A stretch of DNA of 6,365 bases from Microscillaceae bacterium (GTDB lineage: Bacteria; Bacteroidota; Bacteroidia; Cytophagales; Microscillaceae): assembly GCA_003449595.1 (NCBI GenBank), contig DMHB01000405.1, positions 1 through 6,365 of the forward strand, in the 5' to 3' direction. Below are positions 1 to 6,343 of the stretch, piece by piece. Numbering within the stretch: the stretch's first letter is position 1; each line of letters opens with the position of its first letter. Made by a program: the position numbers and the translations under genes. The notes below the pieces were generated by a model. It did no database searches, was not told the DNA's origin, and saw only the letters and a list, made by a program, of their open reading frames with translations.

Positions 1-11
1 CTCTTCCGATC
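1..11. other. Probable Illumina adapter remnant at contig edge
   Basis: The first 11 bases, CTCTTCCGATC, are identical to the 3' portion of the Illumina TruSeq adapter ending GCTCTTCCGATCT. Base 12 is C where the adapter has T. An exact 11-base match sitting precisely at the sequence edge is very unlikely by chance. This suggests the window begins at a contig end with incompletely trimmed adapter. Codons of the partial minus-strand gene that cover these bases should not be trusted. Confidence 0.7.
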
Positions 12-179
12 CTCATGATAAATAAAGCCCATAAACTTACCAATCATAATTTGCTCATCAACGAGGTAACTAAATTGGTAGCACACCGAATTTAAAAATG
101 AAACTTCAAACTGTGTCGGGTTATCACACTCAAAGTGAAAAGTCAGCGTAGCTTTTTCGTTGGAAAAATCGGACGACAT
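1..179 (-). CDS. Partial hypothetical protein, N-terminal part only
   Basis: An open frame begins with ATG at 179-177 and runs off the left edge of the window. It gives about 59 residues, starting MSSDFSNEKATLTFHFECD and continuing with a mixed hydrophobic and polar stretch rich in Phe and Tyr. I do not recognise the family. There is no signal peptide or membrane segment in the visible part, so a cytoplasmic protein is likely. The last three or four residues visible (about D-R-K) are encoded by bases that match a sequencing adapter and may not be real. The frame stays open upstream of this ATG to a TGA near 264-266, and it contains GTG and TTG codons there. I prefer the ATG because the upstream segment holds a hairpin and looks non-coding. 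The gene lies 93 bases downstream of maeB on the same strand. No clear promoter of its own is visible. Confidence 0.5.
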   Translation of the reverse strand, partial: MSSDFSNEKATLTFHFECDNPTQFEVSFLNSVCYQFSYLVDEQIMIGKFMGFIYHEDRK

Positions 180-202
180 AGCGTAAAAAAATAAATGACA
201 AG

Positions 203-221
203 GTGTATCGAAGCGACACAC
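203..221 (-). terminator. Candidate hairpin/terminator downstream of maeB
   Basis: Read on the minus strand, GTGTGTCG and CGATACAC can pair across a CTT loop to form an 8-bp stem with one G-U wobble. On the plus strand the same position would be an A-C mismatch, so the structure favours minus-strand RNA. A T-rich tract (minus strand, about 195-185) follows after an 8-base spacer, longer than in a classic intrinsic terminator. It lies about 50 bases past the maeB stop and just ahead of the next start. It could end the maeB transcript or be a leader hairpin of the following gene. Confidence 0.3.
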
Positions 222-272
222 TCTTAAAGTTAACAAAAACTTAACAATAGCCTTGTGAATTCAACCGATTCT

Positions 273-2543
273 TCACGCCATTTCGCGCCGTTGCGCATCC
301 ACCACCGCAATAGCCACCATATTGACAATTTCGCGCACTGAACTACCTAATTGCAAGACGTGGACAGGCTTGTTCATACCCAGCAACACAGGACCGGTAG
401 CCTCTACCAACCCAATTTCTTGCAAGAGTTTGTAAGCAATATTGCCCGAAGCCAAATCAGGGAAAATTAAGGTATTGGCTCCTTTATCGGCCAATTCGCT
501 AAAAGGATAATTTTCGTTCAAAATTTCTAAGTTAAGCGCTACATTGGCCTGCACATCGCCGTCGATGATCAAATCAGGATAAGTATTTTTGGCTTTAGCG
601 GCTGCTTCTTGGGTTTTGAAAGGCACTTCACCCTTGCTAGAGCCAAAGTTGGAATAAGATAAAATCGCCACACGTGGCTCGAAGCCAAAAAACTCTACGG
701 CGGTTTTGGTTAATCCGATGATTTCGACCAAGCGATCTGCATTCGGGTTTTCATTGACAGTCGTATCGGCAAAAAAGAAGGTTTTGTTTTGCTGGGTCAT
801 AATATACATACCGGCTACGGTTTTGGCATTGGGCGCCACGCCGATTACCTCCAAAGCCGGGCGCACTACATTGGCATAGTCTTTTGTCAAGCCTGAAATC
901 AGGGCATCGGCCTCGCCTACTTCGAGCATAATGCTGCCAAAGTAATTGCGATCGCGCATTTTTTTGCGGGCATCATACAAAGTAACCCCTTTGCGCTGGC
1001 GCTTGAGGTATAAAATCTTGGCATAGCGCTCGCATCGTTCGGGTTCGTTGAGAGGGTCAATGATTTGGCACTCGGACAAGTCCAAATGATTGTCTCGGAT
1101 AAGCTGTTCTATCTTTTCGCGATTGCCCAATAAAATAGGAATTGCAATGGCTTCATCGGCTACAATCTGGGCTGCTTTGAGTATTTTCAGGTTATCGGCC
1201 TCGGCAAAAATGATGCGCTTTGGCGATTTTTTGGCGCGTTGAATCATTTGCGACATCAGCTTTTGGTCGATGCCCAAGCGCTGTTGCAAAGCAAACTTAT
1301 ATCCTTCCCAGTCAGTAATTGGATATTTGGCCACTCCGGAGTCCATCGCAGCTTGGGCAACTGCCGGCGAAATAGTGGTGATAAGGCGCGGATCTAAGGG
1401 CTTTGGAATGAGGTAAGTACGCCCAAACTGAAGCGCTTGGTTGCCATAGGCTTTGCTTACGATGTCGGGTACAGGCTCTTTGGCCAACTGCGCAATGGCT
1501 TTGACTGCCGCCAGCTTCATTTCTTCATTGATTTTGGTAGCACGTACATCCAGCGCACCCCTGAAAATATAAGGAAAGCCCAATACATTGTTTACTTGGT
1601 TAGGATGGTCGGAGCGCCCGGTAGCCATAATTACATCAGGACGCGAGGCAACGGCTATGTCGTAGGCAATTTCGGGGTTGGGATTGGCCAAGGCAAACAC
1701 AATGGGATTGGCTGCCATCGACTGTATCATGGCAGGCGTTACAACGTCGGCTTTGGAAAGCCCCAAAAACACATCGGCGTCCCGTAAGGCTTCTTCTAAG
1801 GAGGTTATTGTAGTATTTTGAGCAAAAAAAAGTTTTGTCTCATCCAAATCTGTCCGTTGGGTTGTAAGTGGCTCTTTGCTGTCTAACATCAAAATATTCT
1901 CTAACCGAACCCCCAAAGCAATGTACAAATGCGCACAAGCAATGGCCGAAGCGCCTGCCCCGTTCACCACAATTTTTACGGCCTCAATGGGTTTTTCCAC
2001 CAATTCCAAGGCATTGAGCAGGGCTGCGCCTGAAATAATGGCTGTCCCGTGCTGGTCATCGTGCATAATCGGGATATTCATTTCACGGCGCAAGGTTTGC
2101 TCGATTAAAAACGACTCAGGGGCTTTGATGTCTTCTAAGTTGATACCGCCAAAAGTTGGCTCTAACGACTTGACTATGCGGATAAACTCGTGCGGATCTT
2201 CGCAATCGATTTCAATGTCGAAGACATCGATGCCTGCAAATTTTTTAAACAACACCCCCTTGCCTTCCATCACCGGCTTGGAGGCTTCAGGGCCAATATT
2301 TCCTAATCCCAACACGGCTGTGCCATTGGAAATGACCCCAACCAAATTACCCTTGGCTGTATATCGATATACATTTTCTTTGTCGGCTGCTATCTCCAAA
2401 CAAGGCTCGGCTACCCCGGGCGAATAGGCCAATGCCAAGTCTAACTGGCTGCTGAGGGGTTTGCTGGGAATTACTTCAATTTTACCTGGTCGTCCTTGCT
2501 CGTGGTAGTTGAGCGCATCTTGTTTTCTGACTTTAATCGACAT
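273..2543 (-). CDS. maeB: NADP-dependent malic enzyme with C-terminal phosphotransacetylase-like domain
   Basis: This cytoplasmic enzyme oxidatively decarboxylates malate to pyruvate and CO2 with reduction of NAD(P)+, drawing carbon from the TCA cycle. At 756 residues it has the usual length of the MaeB fusion class. Residues about 15-160 form the malic N-terminal domain with LAYSPGVAEPC (catalytic-type Tyr40), the EGKGVLFKKFAG lysine region (K95) and metal-binding NLEDIKAP (E137, D138). HDDQHGT (161-167) supplies another acidic ligand. Residues 165-400 form the NAD(P)-binding domain with GAGASA (195-200), ALANPNPEI (284-292) and ATGRSDHPNQVNNVLGFP (307-324). Residues about 430-756 are a phosphotransacetylase-like domain ending in GPVLLGMNKPVHVLQLGSS and IVNMVAIAVVDAQ. 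In this family that domain is thought to serve acetyl-CoA control and oligomerisation rather than catalysis. Against classical Pta, the Ser-Arg pair near its C-terminus appears replaced by Q731-L732. The gene follows the DUF4837 gene after 59 bases. The frame is intact, with start ATG and stop TGA. NADP rather than NAD preference is inferred from the domain architecture. Confidence 0.95.
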   Translation of the reverse strand: MSIKVRKQDALNYHEQGRPGKIEVIPSKPLSSQLDLALAYSPGVAEPCLEIAADKENVYRYTAKGNLVGVISNGTAVLGLGNIGPEASKPVMEGKGVLFKKFAGIDVFDIEIDCEDPHEFIRIVKSLEPTFGGINLEDIKAPESFLIEQTLRREMNIPIMHDDQHGTAIISGAALLNALELVEKPIEAVKIVVNGAGASAIACAHLYIALGVRLENILMLDSKEPLTTQRTDLDETKLFFAQNTTITSLEEALRDADVFLGLSKADVVTPAMIQSMAANPIVFALANPNPEIAYDIAVASRPDVIMATGRSDHPNQVNNVLGFPYIFRGALDVRATKINEEMKLAAVKAIAQLAKEPVPDIVSKAYGNQALQFGRTYLIPKPLDPRLITTISPAVAQAAMDSGVAKYPITDWEGYKFALQQRLGIDQKLMSQMIQRAKKSPKRIIFAEADNLKILKAAQIVADEAIAIPILLGNREKIEQLIRDNHLDLSECQIIDPLNEPERCERYAKILYLKRQRKGVTLYDARKKMRDRNYFGSIMLEVGEADALISGLTKDYANVVRPALEVIGVAPNAKTVAGMYIMTQQNKTFFFADTTVNENPNADRLVEIIGLTKTAVEFFGFEPRVAILSYSNFGSSKGEVPFKTQEAAAKAKNTYPDLIIDGDVQANVALNLEILNENYPFSELADKGANTLIFPDLASGNIAYKLLQEIGLVEATGPVLLGMNKPVHVLQLGSSVREIVNMVAIAVVDAQRREMA

Positions 2544-2602
2544 AAGTGTAAGAGGTTAGGTGTGGTAATGACAAACAACCGAAAATTGCGACACAAAGCA
2601 AG

Positions 2603-3688
2603 CTATGCGCCTTCTGAACGCTTGAAAGTTCTCAAAATACTTTCTAATTCTAAAATATATTTGCGTTTCTGCGTACTGGGCGCATATAAAAAAGCTTCGA
2701 TGTAATACATCCTTCTAAGCTTTTTATCAACAAAGGCATAACTTAGAAAAGCGCCTCCGCGAGTACCGTTTTTTAGCTTCCACAAGCCTCTGTACTCGGC
2801 TAAAAATTCGCCATCTACTGTCATTCTATTCTCAACCGGCATCACAAGTCGCTCGGTTGACATATAGCTGTCTTTCAGAGTAGTATCATTGAGATGCACA
2901 TAGCCAATCGAATCGCGCAAAGCGATGATGTTTTCTATATCAAACATTTTTTCGTTGGTATAGGGCAAATAGGTGATGTAAATGCTTCTGTCGGCAGGTT
3001 CTTCCATATTGCGAATCCAAATAAATTTGCGCTCATCTTTGGCCACGTCATAGCCGGCGGGCACCCGAAGGTTGAGCTTGTGCTTGCGCAGAATAAAATC
3101 GGAAAGTTTGGTTTGCTCACCTGCAGCAAAAAGTTTGTTTTGCATACGCAAACGTTCGTTATTTAAAAACAGGTTGCGCAGGGTCAATTTATTGGCATTG
3201 ATTTGCGCAGCCAGTTTTGCCTCGGTACTGCCGCCTATGATGAGTACTTTCTGCCCTTTGGCAAACATATCGGCATACACACTAAAGGCCAACGAGGACT
3301 CTTGTTTCATTTTTCGGCGTACATCTTCGGTAAGCAGCCCGCGCATTTGACTACCTACCGAGGTTTGGTTGTCGTTAGTGGCTACGATGATTACGTTATG
3401 GTGACGTTGTAAGAAACTTTTAAACGCATTGGGTGGAATGAGTAACACTTTGAACCAGGGTTCGTCTTGAGGTAGCCCGGGCATATCTTCTTGAAAAAGC
3501 ATTTTGAGCGACTCGCCTAACTCGCCACGCCACTGGTTGGTGTCCATCACCAGCAAAACTTCGGCAAATTCGCCTTTGCTGTCTAACGAGGGTTTTTCTC
3601 TTTTTTTATCTACGTCGCAACCGGAAAAAACCGCCAAGCTGCCCAGACTGATGAAAGTGAAGAATGAAATGAGTTTGGAAGGATACAT
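2603..3688 (-). CDS. DUF4837 family lipoprotein
   Basis: The predicted protein has 361 residues starting MYPSKLISFFTFISLGSLAV, with a lipoprotein signal peptide and lipobox FSGC (Cys24). Acidic and basic residues follow (DVDKKREK). The mature part carries features I recognise from DUF4837: EFAEVLLVMDTNQWRGELGE (40-59), MPGLPQDEPWF (69-79) followed by a LLIPPNAF segment (82-89), a HHNVIIV strand, and a C-terminal half rich in aromatic beta-strand-like stretches (IYITYLPYT, GGAFLSYAFV). The family is known in Bacteroidota, and its function is unknown. The protein is probably anchored in the cell envelope. The frame is open for 23 codons further upstream, to an ATG at 3757-3755. I reject that start because a perfect -7 promoter element lies inside the extension and because the inner Met gives a standard lipoprotein signal. 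The gene is divergent from nuoM and upstream of maeB. Without a terminator seen in the 59-base gap, a shared transcript is possible. Confidence 0.85.
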   Translation of the reverse strand: MYPSKLISFFTFISLGSLAVFSGCDVDKKREKPSLDSKGEFAEVLLVMDTNQWRGELGESLKMLFQEDMPGLPQDEPWFKVLLIPPNAFKSFLQRHHNVIIVATNDNQTSVGSQMRGLLTEDVRRKMKQESSLAFSVYADMFAKGQKVLIIGGSTEAKLAAQINANKLTLRNLFLNNERLRMQNKLFAAGEQTKLSDFILRKHKLNLRVPAGYDVAKDERKFIWIRNMEEPADRSIYITYLPYTNEKMFDIENIIALRDSIGYVHLNDTTLKDSYMSTERLVMPVENRMTVDGEFLAEYRGLWKLKNGTRGGAFLSYAFVDKKLRRMYYIEAFLYAPSTQKRKYILELESILRTFKRSEGA

Positions 3689-3734
3689 AAAGACAAGGAA
3701 TAGAATATAGATGAATGATTCAAATTTGGCAAGG

Positions 3735-3742
3735 CAAATGTA
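3735..3742 (-). promoter_or_regulatory. Candidate -7 promoter element for the DUF4837 gene
   Basis: The minus strand reads TACATTTG here, a perfect match to the Bacteroidota -7 consensus TAnnTTTG. Transcription would start around 3728-3731, leaving a leader of about 40 bases before the ATG at 3688. No convincing -33 TTTG is visible at the expected distance. The position supports the shorter start of the lipoprotein gene. Confidence 0.5.
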
Positions 3743-3777
3743 AACTATTTGACTCATAAATTCACAGGGTACAGGGA

Positions 3778-3803
3778 TGGGTTTATTGTAGAGCCAATAC
3801 CCA
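3778..3803. repeat. Imperfect inverted repeat in divergent intergenic region
   Basis: The left arm TGGGT-TT-ATTG (3778-3788) pairs with the right arm CAAT-ACCCA (3795-3803). This gives nine base pairs with a two-base bulge and a six-base loop. It sits between the two divergent candidate promoters, about 35 bases upstream of the DUF4837 -7 element and about 50 upstream of the nuoM one. It could be a regulator binding site, but a chance palindrome cannot be excluded. Confidence 0.35.
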
Positions 3804-3853
3804 CTCCGGAAAACGAATTACAATAAAATATATCGGCAAATCATCTAAAATTG

Positions 3854-3861
3854 TATATTTG
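3854..3861 (+). promoter_or_regulatory. Candidate -7 promoter element for nuoM
   Basis: TATATTTG is a perfect match to the Bacteroidota -7 consensus TAnnTTTG. It lies 37 bases before the nuoM ATG, predicting a short leader of about 31-33 bases. The upstream DNA (about 3811-3850) is strongly A+T-rich, but a clear -33 TTTG is missing. There is no Shine-Dalgarno sequence before the ATG, only an A-rich stretch (ATAAGCAACT), which is normal in this phylum. Confidence 0.55.
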
Positions 3862-3898
3862 CTTGCTTACAAACATCCAATTTATTCGATAAGCAACT

Positions 3899-5596
3899 AT
3901 GCCCAATTACCTACTTAGTTTGATTATTTTCCTGCCTTTGGTATTTATCCCATTTGTTTTGGCTTTGCCCTCTTCACAAAAAAAATGGGCCAAATGGCTT
4001 ACATTGGGCGTATGTAGCCTGCAACTGGTGCTTGTTGTGTGGCTGCACTTCCACTTGCTGCGCTTGCAAGCTGCCCAAAACACCCCTTCAGAAGGGCTGC
4101 TCATTTCTGAAAAAGTTGAATGGATTCGCCTTGCTCTGGGCAATTATGGCGTGCTTAGCATCGACTATTTTGTGGGGGTTGATGGGTTGAGCTGGGCTAT
4201 GTTGCTACTTTCGGCTTTGGTGATGTGGGTAGGAGCCATTGCCTCGTGGGAAATAGAAAGCCAAACCAAGGGATATTTCACCTTGTATTTGCTTTTGGCC
4301 AGTAGTATTCCGGGGTGTTTTGTAGCTTTAGATTTTTTCTTGTTTTACCTATTTTTTGAATTTATGCTGCTGCCTATGTATTTCCTGATTGGCATTTGGG
4401 GCGGCGAAAGGCGTGAATATGCTTCGATTAAATTCTTTATTTATACTTTTTTTGGTTCTCTGTTCATCCTGCTCGCTATCATCGGGCTATATTTATCGGT
4501 CATCGATCCCGAAAAAACAGCCTATGAAACAGGCTTAGTACCTGCCGGGAAGCAAATTACCAAATTTGATATTGAGTTGGTACAAACCAAATTAGCCAAA
4601 AACGAAATCATCCTTGAAAAACAAGTACATAGTTTCAACATTTTGCAAGCCACCAATCCTCGAAACTACCGGCCTGGAAGTTTACTCCAACCGGTGGCCG
4701 CAAAATCTACCCAAGGATTTGGCTGGCGGTGGTGGGCATTCTGGGCAATGATCATTGGTTTTGCTGTAAAACTACCTATGGTGCCCTTCCATACTTGGCT
4801 GCCCGATGCGCACGTCGAAGCACCTACTCCGGTTTCGGTTGTTTTAGCTGGAATTTTACTTAAAATTGGTGGCTATGGGATGATGCGCTTGGCTTTTAGT
4901 TGCTTCGGCGATGTGGCCGTTCAAAATACTTGGCCTTTAGGGCTAATGGCCGTTGTTTCAATTTTATATGGCGCACTGAATGCTTTGGCGATGAGCGATT
5001 TGAAAAAAATGGTGGCTTATTCTTCCATATCACATATGGGTTTTGTCTTATTAGGCATTGCAGCCCTCACAACTGAAGGATGGAGCGGTGCGATTTTTCA
5101 AATGTTCAGCCACGGAGTACTTTCGGCTATGCTTTTCTTTGTAGTAGGCGTATTATACCATCGCACACACGACCGGCAAATTGAACATTATAGAGGCTTA
5201 TTAAGCGAAATGCCTTATTTCAGTAGTTTTGTCTTCATCGCTTTCTTCGCCTCCTTAGGCCTTCCGGGGTTTTCAGGTTTTATCGGAGAACTTTTTACTT
5301 TGGTAGGGGCTTTCAAAAGTACATACTTACCAGTTTGGATGCCTATTTTAGGAGCCTTGGGTATTGTTTTAGGAGGCAGTTATTTTTTATGGGCTTTACA
5401 GCGGATGTTTTTTGGAAAATTTTGGCTTAAACAAGGGCAAGATCAAATTATAGAACTGCCCGACTTGAACTATCGTGAATGGTTTGTACTGGCTATCTTA
5501 GCTTTGCTTACCCTCATTTTAGGGATCTTCCCCTCGGTCATTTTCCAAACCAGTACTCCAACCATCAATCATTGGATACAAGTTTTATGTTGGTAA
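3899..5596 (+). CDS. nuoM: NADH-quinone oxidoreductase subunit M (complex I proton-pumping subunit)
   Basis: This integral membrane protein is one of the three antiporter-like subunits of respiratory complex I that move protons as NADH is oxidised by quinone. It has 565 residues and about 14 membrane segments. Diagnostic motifs are SIDYFVGVDGLSW (87-99), LFFEFMLLPMYFLIGIWGG (151-169), FAVKLPMVPFHTWLPDAHVE (288-307), SDLKKMVAYSSISHMGFVLL (366-385), MFSHGVLSAMLFF (402-414) and LGLPGFSGFIGELFTL (453-468). By alignment from memory, the proton-path residues of E. coli NuoM (Glu144, Lys234, Lys265, Glu407) correspond to E154, K291, K322 and E464, all present. Central His379 and His405 are also kept. 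The protein is about 55 residues longer than E. coli NuoM, mainly through a hydrophilic segment at about 202-275 ahead of the channel-lysine helix, which may be typical of the clade. No nuoL or nuoN adjoins it: the left neighbour is divergent and the right one convergent, so it appears to be transcribed alone from its own promoter. Confusion with MrpD-type antiporters is unlikely given the FHTWLPDAH and VDGLSW context. Confidence 0.93.
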   Translation: MPNYLLSLIIFLPLVFIPFVLALPSSQKKWAKWLTLGVCSLQLVLVVWLHFHLLRLQAAQNTPSEGLLISEKVEWIRLALGNYGVLSIDYFVGVDGLSWAMLLLSALVMWVGAIASWEIESQTKGYFTLYLLLASSIPGCFVALDFFLFYLFFEFMLLPMYFLIGIWGGERREYASIKFFIYTFFGSLFILLAIIGLYLSVIDPEKTAYETGLVPAGKQITKFDIELVQTKLAKNEIILEKQVHSFNILQATNPRNYRPGSLLQPVAAKSTQGFGWRWWAFWAMIIGFAVKLPMVPFHTWLPDAHVEAPTPVSVVLAGILLKIGGYGMMRLAFSCFGDVAVQNTWPLGLMAVVSILYGALNALAMSDLKKMVAYSSISHMGFVLLGIAALTTEGWSGAIFQMFSHGVLSAMLFFVVGVLYHRTHDRQIEHYRGLLSEMPYFSSFVFIAFFASLGLPGFSGFIGELFTLVGAFKSTYLPVWMPILGALGIVLGGSYFLWALQRMFFGKFWLKQGQDQIIELPDLNYREWFVLAILALLTLILGIFPSVIFQTSTPTINHWIQVLCW

Positions 5597-5620
5597 TTAA
5601 GCGCTCTTTCTTATTACGCT

Positions 5621-6343
5621 TTAGTTGGCCGTATTGACCCGTGTAGGCGCACTGTATTCGACTGCGCCATCGGCGGTCAGCAAATATGCTCTGCAATAGT
5701 ACGTTGTATTGGCTGTGAGGCCGGTAATGATGGCATTGAAAATCCCCCGATTGGCTGTTACATTGACCCGCACCCGGGTGTCGTCAATGGTAGGCAGGAT
5801 ATTGGTGGTCGATATACAAAAACCTTGCTCGCTCAAGTTTCCATTCACATTGGTACTTGTAAAGCCGGTGAGGGTAAACCCTGTGGGGGTTACATTGCTA
5901 CCTCCCAATACCTTTACCTCGCCGGTTACAATGGTGAACATTTCACCATAAATCAACTCGTTTTCAGCACGGACATATGGCCGGATGAAGTACGTTGTAT
6001 TGGGCAACAACGCGGGTAGGTTGCTTGTAAAAGTACCAAAGCTGTTTCTACCCCCTAATCGTGAGGTGCTATCTTCCACCGTTGGCACCGGGTTGTTGAA
6101 CGAGTAACAATGTCCGTGTTCTATGATCGGATCGGTCGGATCGATGTCGCGCAGCGTGCTGCTTACAATAGCCGAATTTTGAAAAGCTGTGCCTGTACTG
6201 ATACGCACAATGAGGTTTTGACGTGGACGGGCTATGGGGTTCAAATCGCGGCAAGCACTCAAACCAAACCCAAGTCCTAACACCACCCAAAGTAAATGAA
6301 GACCAGGCTTTAATAAGGTAATTACGGGAGATGATGATTTCAT
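5621..6343 (-). CDS. Two-repeat Ig/fibronectin-III-like lipoprotein
   Basis: The predicted protein has 240 residues. Its long signal peptide (KPGLHLLWVVLGLGFGLSAC) has lipobox LSAC with Cys31, so it should be a lipid-anchored envelope protein. The mature part is two diverged copies of a roughly 97-residue beta-sandwich-type module, about 45-139 and 143-238. Corresponding landmarks are HGHCYS (76-81) and QGFCIS (173-178), PTVEDS (87-92) and PTIDDT (184-189), and PNTTYFIRPYV (114-124) and ANTTYYCRAYL (211-221). The pattern G-x-C-x-S...PT...D...G.F...L.xNTTYY.RAY is common in secreted and surface proteins of Bacteroidota, which often have many such copies. No catalytic domain is present, so a binding or structural role is only a guess. 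The ATG at 6343 lies 22 bases from the window edge, preceded by an A-rich stretch (AAAAAGCAAAAAA) and no Shine-Dalgarno. The promoter and upstream neighbour lie outside the window. The stop is 24 bases from the end of the convergent nuoM. Confidence 0.75.
   Translation of the reverse strand: MKSSSPVITLLKPGLHLLWVVLGLGFGLSACRDLNPIARPRQNLIVRISTGTAFQNSAIVSSTLRDIDPTDPIIEHGHCYSFNNPVPTVEDSTSRLGGRNSFGTFTSNLPALLPNTTYFIRPYVRAENELIYGEMFTIVTGEVKVLGGSNVTPTGFTLTGFTSTNVNGNLSEQGFCISTTNILPTIDDTRVRVNVTANRGIFNAIITGLTANTTYYCRAYLLTADGAVEYSAPTRVNTAN

Noticed and set aside
1437..1787. Plus-strand open frame of 116 codons opposite maeB
   Set aside because: It is antisense to the conserved NAD(P)-binding region and shows no family features or promoter, so it is a shadow frame.
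1876..2427. Plus-strand open frame of 183 codons opposite maeB
   Set aside because: It lies wholly antisense to the strongly supported malic enzyme domain, has no recognisable motif, and its composition is what the opposite strand of a coding gene would give.
2594..2601. Minus-strand TTGCTTTG as a possible promoter for maeB
   Set aside because: It matches seven of eight positions of TAnnTTTG but lacks the important A at position 2, and no -33 element is visible. Co-transcription with the upstream gene is at least as likely.
2496..2705. Plus-strand frame of 69 codons spanning the gap between the DUF4837 gene and maeB
   Set aside because: It overlaps both flanking genes on the opposite strand, has no recognisable motif, and no promoter precedes it.
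3689..3757. Upstream 23-codon extension of the DUF4837 gene, which includes a hydrophobic stretch
   Set aside because: A -7 promoter element lies inside it, and starting at 3688 gives a normal lipoprotein signal peptide, so the extension is probably not translated.
3899..5596. Alternative identity of the membrane protein as an MrpD- or hydrogenase-type antiporter subunit
   Set aside because: The motif set (VDGLSW, FFEFMLLPMYFLIGIWGG, KLPMVPFHTWLPDAH, LPGFSGFIGE) and length match NuoM best, though only a tree including its genomic partners would settle it fully.
5599..5621. AAGCG/CGCTT inverted repeat between the convergent nuoM and lipoprotein genes as a bidirectional terminator
   Set aside because: The stem is only five base pairs with a 13-base loop and no proper T-run, too weak to call.
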